From GCA-2711565 sp963664245 (GTDB taxonomy: Bacteria; Bacteroidota; Bacteroidia; Bacteroidales; GCA-2711565): a stretch of 64,000 nucleotides of DNA. The translations under genes were made by a program, and so were the position numbers. Below the pieces are notes generated by a model, which had not been told where the DNA came from, searched no databases, and was given only the letters and a program-made list of their open reading frames with translations. The stretch is taken from the NCBI GenBank assembly GCA_963664245.1, contig OY760934.1, positions 3,596,001 to 3,660,000 of the forward strand, written 5' to 3'. Positions 50,710-58,774 of the stretch are shown one piece after another (the first letter of the stretch is position 1; each line of letters starts with the position of its first letter).

Positions 50710-51690
50710 TTATTTGTTGTTATTTCTTCTGTATTCTCCTTGTAGTTCAATGATTTCAGTTTCACCGTTAGTAGTTACTTCAATGAGGTTGTCGCAAGTT
50801 CCGTCTCCATAATTAATTGTAATGTAAGTATCGGGGCTTTTAAAAATCTCAACAATACCGCTAACCGGATGCCTGTGGCAATCTTCTTCGTAAATGCGAA
50901 CCAATGGTTCTACAATTTCGCTGGTAAAGGTGTTTCCTTCAGCGTCACTCCCTGATGAACTTCCGGTGATGTGAATTACATCATCAAATTTTATGCGGGT
51001 CATGCTGCCTTCAACTACGGTTCTGGTTCTTTGTGCTTGCCAGGTAATGGTTCCGGCATCATCAGCAAGGATAATTTGTCCGTTGTCGGTAATTTCATGA
51101 ACACGTTGTTGGCTTTCGTTTAAATAGGCATTAACAACTTTGGTCCCGGTAATTTGGTTGTTATCTACATAATAATCTTCGAAGGTGGTTGTTACTGAAA
51201 TTCCATCGCCATCCCAGTAGAATTGGCCAATACGGGTGATGATGATTTTGCCTCTGCGTTCTCTGCCGTCTGGGCCTAAACAGTTTTCGTCACCAAAGTC
51301 AACGACCATTATCAAGGTGTCCATATCTTCGCTAAAATCACGGGTAATGGTTACACATTCTGATAAACGGTAAAGGCGTTTTCCTATTAAATTAATGGTG
51401 TCGCGATAATGACCATGATGATAACCTCGTCCCATCATGTTTTGTGTTGTTGATCCATCTTTTAGGTCTGCTTCGGTGGCAACGTCTTCAGAGTTCTGAA
51501 TGGCTTCGTCCATGATTTCGCTGATTTCATCAAAAATTTCGGTCGCAATGGTTTGGCTTAAAACCGTAGATTCTGCATCATCATTTAAATCGATGTTAGT
51601 GTCGTCTGTTTTTTCACAAGCGGTGAATACAATTAGTGTAAAGATCGCAAATGCGCTTACTAGTTTTACTAGGTTTTTTTTTGATTTCAT
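50710..51690 (-). CDS. Hypothetical lipoprotein with GDGxC-type C terminus
   Basis: 326 residues, lipobox at Cys25 (LIVFTACEK). After an acidic helical linker with a short GRGYHHGHY metal-type patch comes a beta-rich region (ITRDFSEDMDTLIMVVDFG, DGISVTTTFEDYYVDNNQ), ending with NYGDGTCDN. This type occurs widely in Bacteroidota but its role is not known. It sits upstream of the basic protein and the barrel/two-component genes and could be part of the same stimulon. No operator seen. Confidence 0.6.
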   Translation of the reverse strand: MKSKKNLVKLVSAFAIFTLIVFTACEKTDDTNIDLNDDAESTVLSQTIATEIFDEISEIMDEAIQNSEDVATEADLKDGSTTQNMMGRGYHHGHYRDTINLIGKRLYRLSECVTITRDFSEDMDTLIMVVDFGDENCLGPDGRERRGKIIITRIGQFYWDGDGISVTTTFEDYYVDNNQITGTKVVNAYLNESQQRVHEITDNGQIILADDAGTITWQAQRTRTVVEGSMTRIKFDDVIHITGSSSGSDAEGNTFTSEIVEPLVRIYEEDCHRHPVSGIVEIFKSPDTYITINYGDGTCDNLIEVTTNGETEIIELQGEYRRNNNK

Positions 51691-51786
51691 GATTTATTGA
51701 TTTGTGTTAGTAAAATTATTTACGTTAGCAAACCTAAAACCTGAAAATGAAGTGAAGATGAAGAAATGAAATTGGGGGAGAAAAAA

Positions 51787-51812
51787 AGGATGCCCCGATC
51801 TTCGGAGCACCC
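51787..51812 (-). terminator. Terminator between the outer-membrane protein and the lipoprotein genes
   Basis: GATGCCCCGA and TCGGAGCACC pair with two mismatches around a 3-base loop, with AAAA/TTTT flanks, so it works on the minus strand after the gene at 51824-52312. Confidence 0.6.
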
Positions 51813-51823
51813 GGAAAATATTA

Positions 51824-52312
51824 TTATTTAATGTAGATACCTACGGTAGCAATAAATTGTTCGGCTTTTGTTTCGTATTTGGCTTCAATAAATAAAGGCC
51901 CGGCTTTTAACCCGGAACCAAACTCTAAGCCAATGTTGTTTTCTGAGTCGCTGTTCCCATCAATTTTATACATTTGAATGGTGTTTGCCAAACCTCCTAA
52001 AGCATAAAATTTAACTTTCGGAATATTCAAAAAGTAAAACAAGAAATCGACATTGATAATTAAAAATGAGTTTTTATATTCTACACCTTCAACATCAAAT
52101 TTGTTTGGGAAGAAGTAGGTTGCTCCACCGGTAACACCGAATTTGTTGGCAAAACTAAATACCCCGCGTGCATTCACACCAAATCCGGTGTTTGTGCCCG
52201 AATTATCAATTTTCATTTTTGTTCCTAAAGCGGCACCAAATCCAAAATCAAAATTTTGAGAAAAAGAAGTGCTTGTTACAAGTACTAAGGCAATAATTAA
52301 TAATTTTTTCAT
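51824..52312 (-). CDS. Small outer-membrane beta-barrel protein
   Basis: 162 residues with signal peptide (MKKLLIIALVLVTSTSFS) and an eight-strand barrel pattern (FGFGAALGTKMKID, FGVTGGATYFFPN, LFIEAKYETKAEQF). It resembles the OmpA/OmpW-like porin family PF13568 in layout. It is downstream of hypE on the same strand by about 90 bases but has no obvious hydrogenase role. It may be simply adjacent. Confidence 0.75.
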   Translation of the reverse strand: MKKLLIIALVLVTSTSFSQNFDFGFGAALGTKMKIDNSGTNTGFGVNARGVFSFANKFGVTGGATYFFPNKFDVEGVEYKNSFLIINVDFLFYFLNIPKVKFYALGGLANTIQMYKIDGNSDSENNIGLEFGSGLKAGPLFIEAKYETKAEQFIATVGIYIK

Positions 52313-52402
52313 AATGAAAGTTTTAGATTGTTATTTATGTGTTTAAATTGTGTAATTCACCACTAATATAAGATTTATCAGGATGAAATTGCAACTAAAA
52401 AA

Positions 52403-53419
52403 TTAGCAAATCCGAGGAAGTTGTTCTCCAGCCAGCATGTCAATGATTCGCTTTCCTCCGATGCCTGTTTCTATCCAGCCTTTCCCGTGGTGTTCGTCTA
52501 CAATTTTACCGATGATTGACGCTTCTTTCCCAAATTCATTTTTCTTCATGATCCCGATTACTTTATCGGCATCTTTCTCCGAAACAACCATCAATACTTT
52601 TCCTTCGTTGGCCACGTAAAGCGGGTCAAATCCCAACAGCTCGCACATGCCACGCACTCCTTCTTTAACGGCAATGGCCGATTCGTCTATTTCCAAACCA
52701 TAGTTCCGTTTATCCACCAGTTCGGTAAGAACCGTTGCAACGCCACCACGGGTGGCATCACGCATAAATTTTACGTCGGCTCCGCTTGCCAGGATTTCTT
52801 CAATCAAATGGTTCAAGCAAGCACAATCCGATTCAATTTTGGCGCGTATTTTTAGCTCGTTCCGCTCGCTCATGATGGTCATCCCATGATCGCCAATACT
52901 CCCGTTGATGATGATTTTATCGCCCATCGAAACTTTTTCGCCTGTGCTGATGGGCAGCCTTTCGGGATTAAGAATTCCGATACCGGAAGTGTTGATGAAA
53001 ACCTTGTCGGCTTTGCCTTTATCAACCACTTTGGTATCGCCGGTTACAATTAGTACCTTGGCTTTTTTTGCTTCTTCGGCCATGGTTTTTACAATAGCTT
53101 CCAATTTTTCCAGTTCAAAACCTTCTTCAATAATGAAACCCACAGAAATGTACAAAGGTCTGGCTCCGCTAACGGCTAAATCGTTTACTGTTCCGGCAAT
53201 GGCGATTTTTCCGATATTCCCTCCCGGGAAAAAAATAGGATCGACCACGTATGAATCGGTAGTGTATGAAATATTGGAAGCCTTGATTTCGAGCAGGGCA
53301 GAATCGGTTTGCTTACGCAAAATGGGGTTGTCAAAATGTTTGACGAAAATATCTTTGACTAAATCGTGGGAGAGTTGCCCTCCTGAACCATGGCCCAGTA
53401 ATATTTGTTTGTTTTTCAT
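52403..53419 (-). CDS. hypE: Hydrogenase maturation factor HypE
   Basis: 338 residues. HypE takes the carbamoyl group from HypF onto its C-terminal Cys and dehydrates it to a cyanide ligand for the NiFe site. The PRIC terminus (QLPRIC) is present, so the acceptor Cys is intact. The AIRS/PurM-like ATP-binding parts are LLGHGSGGQLSHDLV, DSYVVDPIFFPGG and MRDATRGGVATVL. It is third in hypC-hypD-hypE, after a 39-base gap. Confidence 0.97.
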   Translation of the reverse strand: MKNKQILLGHGSGGQLSHDLVKDIFVKHFDNPILRKQTDSALLEIKASNISYTTDSYVVDPIFFPGGNIGKIAIAGTVNDLAVSGARPLYISVGFIIEEGFELEKLEAIVKTMAEEAKKAKVLIVTGDTKVVDKGKADKVFINTSGIGILNPERLPISTGEKVSMGDKIIINGSIGDHGMTIMSERNELKIRAKIESDCACLNHLIEEILASGADVKFMRDATRGGVATVLTELVDKRNYGLEIDESAIAVKEGVRGMCELLGFDPLYVANEGKVLMVVSEKDADKVIGIMKKNEFGKEASIIGKIVDEHHGKGWIETGIGGKRIIDMLAGEQLPRIC

Positions 53420-53458
53420 TCTAAAATCTTAATTCCTTAATCGATGTTCTTAAATCAA

Positions 53459-54541
53459 TTAACTCCTGTTAAACCTGAAATAGGCGTTGCAGGCTCCCTC
53501 GTGCGAAACCATGCAGGCACCCACCGGATTGTTTGGTGTACAGGCTTTGCCAAATAATTTGCAATCTTTCGGGTTCTTTAGCCCTTTTAAAATTTCGCCG
53601 CAAATACAGCCTTTTTCTTCTTTGGTCGGTTCCACTTCAACCGGGATCATGACTTCGGCATCGTATTTTTTGTATTTGTCGCGAACCTTCATCCCGCTTT
53701 TGGGAAGAACCCCGAGGCCACGCCACCAGTCGTCTCTAAGTTCAAAAACTTCGTCCAGCATTTGTAGTGCAATGGTGTTCCCTTCGTCTTTGACCACCCT
53801 TCGGTATCCATTTTCTACCGAATATTTCCCGGTTTCAATTTGTTTTACCAGCATTAAAATGGAGTGCAGCAGATCAACCGGTTCGAAGCCTGAGATAACT
53901 ACTCCTAATTTGTATTTCTTTGGAATGTCCTGGTAAATGCCCGATCCCGTGATTGTGCTAACATGGCCGGGGGCAATGTAGCCGTCAATTTTTATACCTT
54001 CGTCAATTAATGCTCCCATGGCCGGAGGCATGATTTTATGAGAACTGAACAGGAAGAAATTTCCTACACCCTGGGCATGGGCATTGAGTACACCGGCTGC
54101 ACTGCTGGGAGAGGTGGTTTCAAATCCGATTCCCAGGAAAACAATTTTTTTGTCCGGATTGTTTTTTGCAATTTGAATGGCATCCAGCACCGAGTAAACA
54201 ATTCTAACATTTGCCCCCCCGGCTTTTTCCTGGTCCAGGGTGGAGGTTGATCCCGGAACACGGATCAAATCGCCGTAAGTGGTGATGATTACATCTTTCA
54301 ATCGACTGTAGGCAATGGCCTGGTCGATATATTTTCGGTCGGAAACACAGACCGGGCAGCCTGGGCCGGAAACCAGTTTTATGTTGTCGGGAAGCAGGGA
54401 GGGGATCCCAAATTTTTGGATGGACATGGTGTGTCCACCGCAAACTTCCATCAGGCGGATTTCTTTTTTTGAAACCGCTTTGATTTGCCGGGACAGCTCC
54501 AGGACAAGCTCTTTGTTTCGGAATTCATCGATATACTTCAT
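53459..54541 (-). CDS. hypD: Hydrogenase maturation factor HypD
   Basis: 360 residues. HypD with HypC is the scaffold on which Fe(CN)2CO is built, and carries a [4Fe-4S] cluster. Family segments are MEVCGGHTMSI, LVSGPGCPVCVS and GIGFETTSP, and a C-terminal cluster motif VGACMVSHEGACNAYF. It starts 8 bases after hypC, in the same transcript. Confidence 0.97.
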   Translation of the reverse strand: MKYIDEFRNKELVLELSRQIKAVSKKEIRLMEVCGGHTMSIQKFGIPSLLPDNIKLVSGPGCPVCVSDRKYIDQAIAYSRLKDVIITTYGDLIRVPGSTSTLDQEKAGGANVRIVYSVLDAIQIAKNNPDKKIVFLGIGFETTSPSSAAGVLNAHAQGVGNFFLFSSHKIMPPAMGALIDEGIKIDGYIAPGHVSTITGSGIYQDIPKKYKLGVVISGFEPVDLLHSILMLVKQIETGKYSVENGYRRVVKDEGNTIALQMLDEVFELRDDWWRGLGVLPKSGMKVRDKYKKYDAEVMIPVEVEPTKEEKGCICGEILKGLKNPKDCKLFGKACTPNNPVGACMVSHEGACNAYFRFNRS

Positions 54542-54549
54542 GCAGCCTC

Positions 54550-54813
54550 CTAAACTAAGCGTTCGCCGCTTTCTTTTTCTTCCTGATCCATTTGCTGGTT
54601 CAGCTCTTCAAATTCTTCAAAAACTTTCAGCGTTTCCAATGCTTCTTCTTCGCTGATTTTTTGAATGGCAAAACCGGTATGAAGCAAAATATATTCGCCC
54701 ACTTTGGCATCTTCTATCATTTGCAGACTGGCATTATACTCGGTTCCTCCCACAGAAACCGTGGCCATGTCTCCGTCAATTTTTTCTATTTTGGCTGGTA
54801 TACTTAGACACAT
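54550..54813 (-). CDS. hypC: Hydrogenase maturation chaperone HypC
   Basis: 87 residues, N terminus MCLSIPAKIEKIDGD. Cys2 is the essential residue contacting HypD and the hydrogenase precursor. The small OB-like domain with GEYILLHTGFAIQKI is complete. The C-terminal tail is a little longer and Glu-rich (FEEFEELNQQ). Followed within 8 bases by hypD. Confidence 0.96.
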   Translation of the reverse strand: MCLSIPAKIEKIDGDMATVSVGGTEYNASLQMIEDAKVGEYILLHTGFAIQKISEEEALETLKVFEEFEELNQQMDQEEKESGERLV

Positions 54814-54836
54814 TTTGATTTTCTATTTTTGAGTGA

Positions 54837-55451
54837 TTATTTTTTCTTTTTACTAAATATAAAGGCATAATTGTTTGGAGTTAGTTTTATAATTGAAGCA
54901 TTAGAAAAATTTGAATAATCAAGGTCTGAAATTTTAAGATTGTCTTCAATTGGTAACCCGTTAACAATAAGCGAAATGTTAATTTTATTATCAGTGTTGA
55001 TATACTTGTTGTAATATTTTAGAGTAATATTCTTTATATTACTTGTATAATTTGCAACTAAAGTCATAATATGACTTCCTTTATTTTTTTTATTAAGCCT
55101 TACTTTTTCCCCATTTATTGGAATCCTTTTTCCTTTTTTTATTTCCAAATCTTTTAAGATTAGTGTATAATAAGTTGTTTTTTGAGTTATTACATCCCAT
55201 AAACTTAAATATAAAGGTTCAGAAATTGCAACTATTTTAAGAACACCTTCTTTTGGTACTATGATTTTAAATTTCCCATTTATATCTGTAATAGTACTTG
55301 TTTTGGTGTCAACAATATTGATTGTCGCTCCTGGAACAGGTTTTTTGTTTTTTGAAACAATTTGCCCTGATATTAATATTGAATCCAATTCCTGTGAGAA
55401 TCCAGCAATAGTTAAAAACAATATTAAAAAAATGGGAATTGTTTTTTTCAT
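54837..55451 (-). CDS. Carboxypeptidase-regulatory-like domain protein between hypF and hypC
   Basis: 204 residues with a Sec signal (MKKTIPIFLILFLTIAGFS). Residues 22-95 form a CarboxypepD_reg-like beta-sandwich (ISGQIVSKNKKPVPGATINI, TDINGKFKIIVPKEG) as seen at the N terminus of SusC-type receptors, but without the TonB plug and barrel. The C-terminal part is unassigned. It is in the hyp gene run but has no known part in hydrogenase maturation, is AT-rich and is bordered by a REP-like hairpin, so it is probably an insertion. Function unknown. Confidence 0.7.
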   Translation of the reverse strand: MKKTIPIFLILFLTIAGFSQELDSILISGQIVSKNKKPVPGATINIVDTKTSTITDINGKFKIIVPKEGVLKIVAISEPLYLSLWDVITQKTTYYTLILKDLEIKKGKRIPINGEKVRLNKKNKGSHIMTLVANYTSNIKNITLKYYNKYINTDNKINISLIVNGLPIEDNLKISDLDYSNFSNASIIKLTPNNYAFIFSKKKK

Positions 55452-55467
55452 AATTTTTTAATGTTTA

Positions 55468-55526
55468 TCACACTGAGTGTAGTCGAAGTGTGATGATGTC
55501 AGTCTTCGGCTTCGCTCAGACTGACA
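55468..55526. repeat. REP-like double hairpin (CTGAG..GTCGAAG family)
   Basis: TCACACT...AGTGTGA (55468-55493) and TGTCAGTCT...AGACTGACA (55497-55526) are two adjacent hairpins, with inner parts CTGAGTGTAGTCGAAG and its approximate reverse complement. The pattern is a common dispersed repeat of Bacteroidota. It fills the gap between hypF and the preceding gene. Confidence 0.75.
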
Positions 55527-55533
55527 GAAATAA

Positions 55534-57807
55534 TCAATCATCATTAATCAATCTCTTTTTTGCTGCTATTACTAATTGTCCGAGGGCCAGGCTTCCATCG
55601 TTGCTGGGTGTTTCCTGGTGCGAATACACTTCAAAATCATTTTCCGAAAGCAGTGTTTCTGTTTTTTCTAACATAAAACGATTTTGAAAACTGCCGCCCG
55701 AAAGCACGACCTTGTTGATACCTCTTTCAGTTCTTAGTTTTTTAGCGATAGCAAAAATAATATTAATAATAGTATTGTGAAATTTAGCTGCGATAATTCC
55801 CTGTTCTTCTTTTTTGTTTAAACTCTCCAGTATGCCTTCAAAAATTGGTTTAAGGCTGATGGGGCTTCCTGCTTCAAAATGATAAGTTTCGGCACAGCTT
55901 TTATCAATGGCGGCTTCCAGACGCATGGGGGCTTCGGCATGAAAACTTCCTACTGTACAACAATTGGCCAGTGCCGAAACAGCATCGAATAATCGTCCGC
56001 AGCTGGATGTTTCGGGACAGTTCAGGTTTTTGTCGAGCATTCCCAGTACAAATTCCAAATCGAAATCAGAAATATCTTTTAAGAAATCCAGGCTATGGAA
56101 ATTAAAATCCCGTCCAAAATAGTGATGAAGGTAACTCACGGCCATTCGCCAGGGGTTTTTGGTGGCCTTATCCCCGCCGGGCATTTTTACGTAGTCGAAA
56201 TGGGTGATGCGTTCGTAATTTGCCAGGTCACAAACAAAAAACTCCCCGCCCCATATTTTATTGTCGTCGCCTAAACCAACCCCGTCAAAAGCAATCCCGA
56301 TTACTTTTTCATCCAGGCCGTGTTCTGCCATACAAGCGGCAATGTGTGCGTGATGGTGTTGAATCGCAATTTTGGGGATGTTTTGTTCTTTGGCGTATTT
56401 GGTCGATAAATAGTCGGGGTGTAAATCGTGAGCCATTAGCCTTGGTTCGACCCGGAACAATTTTTTAAAGCGGCTTACTGATTCGCTGTAAAATTCGAGA
56501 GTTTCAGCATTTTTTAAATCGCCGATGTGCTGGCTTAAAATGGCTTGATTTCCTTTGCCGATCGCGAAACAATTTACCAGCTCGGCTCCCGAGGCAAAAA
56601 TTCCGTCAACATTTAAATTTAAGCGGGTAGGGGAAGGGACGTAGCCCCTTGAACGACGGATCAAGCGGCTTTTATTGTTGGTAACAAATGCAACCGAATC
56701 ATCGGTGCGGTTATGGATGTCACGGTTATAAGTTAAAACGGCATCAGAAATTGCACCCAGTTCGTCCAATGCTTTTTTATTGTCGATAATGATGGGTTCA
56801 TCCGAAATATTTCCGCTGGTAAGGACGATTACATCCAAATTTAAAGTGTCCATCAATTGATGGTGGAAAGGCATGTAAGGCAACATTACCCCCACCGAAT
56901 CAAAGCCCATGCAAATGCTAGGAGCTAGTTGTTTTTTGTTTTTTAAAAGAACAATTGGCTTTCGCCAGGAATTGATTAGTTTTTCTTCTTCATGGGTGTA
57001 ATCTGCGAACGTTTTTAGTGTTTCCAAATTTTGGGTCATCACGGCAAAGGGCTTACCATCCCTGTTTTTAGCGATCCTTAAGCGATTAACGGCCTCTTCA
57101 TTTTTTGCATCACAGGCAAGATGATAACCTCCCAGGCCTTTCATGGCAACAATTTTACCTTCTTCGAGCAGTTGGCAAGTGGTTTTTAAGATGGTGCTGA
57201 AATCTTTTATTTCTTCTTTATTATAATGAAGGGTATAGGTGGGTCCGCAATGATTGCAAGCTACGGGCTGGGCATGGAATCTTCGATCCAGTATTTCGGT
57301 ATACTCCGAATAACAGGTCTGGCAAAGCTCAAAAGGTTTCATGGTGGTTTTATCACGGTCGTAAGGTAAATCTTTAATTATAGTGAAACGTGGTCCGCAA
57401 TTGGTGCAGTTTATAAACGGGTAGTTGATCCGGTGAGCCTGTGTTTTTAAATCCTGAAGGCAGTCATCGCAAACGGCAATATCCGGGCTAATCTCGGTAA
57501 TTTCATTGGATTTATTTTCGCTTTTGATGATGGAAAAATCGCTGAAGTTTTCTAACGCAATGTTTTTATAGTTGATGGAAATGATGTTGGAAGCGAGAGG
57601 AGCCTCATCTTTAACTGCTTTTAAAAAAGAGTCAAGGGTTTTCCCTGATCCTTCAACCTTGATAAAAACGCCGTCGTTTCTGTTCTCAACCCAGCCGGAT
57701 AAATCAAATCGTTTGGCTAAACGGTAAATGTACGGACGGAACCCAACACCCTGTACCAGACCCTGAATGTGAATTTTCCTGTTGATCTTTTCACTTCCCT
57801 TATGCAT
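55534..57807 (-). CDS. hypF: Carbamoyltransferase HypF
   Basis: 757 residues. It uses carbamoyl phosphate and ATP to carbamoylate HypE, first step of cyanide ligand synthesis. All domains are present: acylphosphatase (HIQGLVQGVGFRPYIYRLAK), two C4 zinc fingers (CDDCLQDLK ... CTNCGPRFT; CQTCYSEYT ... CNHCGP), a YrdC-like domain (KGLGGYHLACDA) and a Kae1-like domain with HHHAHIAACMAEH and GVGLGDDNKIWGGEF. It is 82 bases ahead of the CarboxypepD-type gene, then hypC. Confidence 0.96.
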   Translation of the reverse strand: MHKGSEKINRKIHIQGLVQGVGFRPYIYRLAKRFDLSGWVENRNDGVFIKVEGSGKTLDSFLKAVKDEAPLASNIISINYKNIALENFSDFSIIKSENKSNEITEISPDIAVCDDCLQDLKTQAHRINYPFINCTNCGPRFTIIKDLPYDRDKTTMKPFELCQTCYSEYTEILDRRFHAQPVACNHCGPTYTLHYNKEEIKDFSTILKTTCQLLEEGKIVAMKGLGGYHLACDAKNEEAVNRLRIAKNRDGKPFAVMTQNLETLKTFADYTHEEEKLINSWRKPIVLLKNKKQLAPSICMGFDSVGVMLPYMPFHHQLMDTLNLDVIVLTSGNISDEPIIIDNKKALDELGAISDAVLTYNRDIHNRTDDSVAFVTNNKSRLIRRSRGYVPSPTRLNLNVDGIFASGAELVNCFAIGKGNQAILSQHIGDLKNAETLEFYSESVSRFKKLFRVEPRLMAHDLHPDYLSTKYAKEQNIPKIAIQHHHAHIAACMAEHGLDEKVIGIAFDGVGLGDDNKIWGGEFFVCDLANYERITHFDYVKMPGGDKATKNPWRMAVSYLHHYFGRDFNFHSLDFLKDISDFDLEFVLGMLDKNLNCPETSSCGRLFDAVSALANCCTVGSFHAEAPMRLEAAIDKSCAETYHFEAGSPISLKPIFEGILESLNKKEEQGIIAAKFHNTIINIIFAIAKKLRTERGINKVVLSGGSFQNRFMLEKTETLLSENDFEVYSHQETPSNDGSLALGQLVIAAKKRLINDD

Positions 57808-57924
57808 TTATTTTTAAGCTTTTGTGGTAAAATCCGAACAAAAGTAGTTCTTTTTATTTATTCGCTTTTGTTTGATTATAAAAACTTCCTCCTATTTTTG
57901 TAAAAAATGATTAGTACATACTAA

Positions 57925-58542
57925 ATGAAGTTACCCAAAAAAACAGTACAGCGATTAAGCCGGTACCGCCGCTTGCTTTATCGTTACCGATATATGACCG
58001 AGCCATATATCTATTCCCATGATTTAGCACGTTTGTTGAACCTAAATCCGGTGCAGGTTCGCCGCGATTTGATGTTGATTGGTTCTGCCGGGAATCACCG
58101 CAAGGGATACAATGTAAATGAATTGAATGACCTTATTGCCGAGACCATTGATAGTAAAGAACCTCAAAATGTGGCTATTGTTGGGACAGGACGTTTGGGG
58201 CAGGCTATTCTAAATTATCTTTCTGACCAGGAAATGAACCTGAAAGTAGTTGCCGTTTTTGATATTGACCCTCAAAAAATTGGGAAAGAATTTTTTGGGG
58301 TAAAATGCCATGATATAAGTAAGGTTTCTGAGGAGGTGGTGGATAAAAATATTGCCATTGGAATTATTGCGGTTCCTTCGGAATTTGCCACATCTATTGC
58401 CGATATTTTATTAAGTGCCGGAGTGGAAGGGATCTTGAATTTTACCAATGTACACCTTGATCTTCCCAAATCAATTTACCTAAAAGAATTTGACATTATT
58501 ACCACGCTTGAAGAGATGGCTTATTTTGTGAAGAAGAATTAA
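57925..58542 (+). CDS. rex: Redox-sensing repressor Rex, copy 2
   Basis: 205-residue Rex paralogue with winged helix LARLLNLNPVQVRRDLMLIG and Rossmann motif VAIVGTGRLGQAILNYL; the C-terminal swap helix is present (IITTLEEMAYFVKKN). It is divergent from hypF and lies 230 bases upstream of hoxEF, where a perfect Rex operator sits at 58704-58721. It is a plausible direct regulator of the hydrogenase structural genes. It differs from copy 1 across the whole protein, so it is not a recent duplicate. Confidence 0.95.
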   Translation: MKLPKKTVQRLSRYRRLLYRYRYMTEPYIYSHDLARLLNLNPVQVRRDLMLIGSAGNHRKGYNVNELNDLIAETIDSKEPQNVAIVGTGRLGQAILNYLSDQEMNLKVVAVFDIDPQKIGKEFFGVKCHDISKVSEEVVDKNIAIGIIAVPSEFATSIADILLSAGVEGILNFTNVHLDLPKSIYLKEFDIITTLEEMAYFVKKN

Positions 58543-58703
58543 TTTTTTATGTCCCTAAAATAACAGAGTTCTTGTTGTTTGGAGAACCTATAAATTATTT
58601 CAAATAAAAACATATGTAAATTATTGAATAGAATTTATTTATATTTCTTCTAAATTTTCCTTTCGTTGGTTATCTTCCTTAAAAATAGGTATTTTTGCCT
58701 AAT

Positions 58704-58721
58704 TTGTTAAAAGTTTAACAA
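58704..58721. promoter_or_regulatory. Rex operator upstream of hoxEFUYH
   Basis: TTGTTAA-AAGT-TTAACAA, exact match to the Rex site, extended by one more pair (58703-58722). It lies 53 bases upstream of the hoxEF start, overlapping the likely promoter, so NADH level would control the hydrogenase operon. Confidence 0.85.
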
Positions 58722-58774
58722 ATAGCGTAAGCGAACAATTCAATTTAAGGTATATTATAAACAAATAAATTTTT

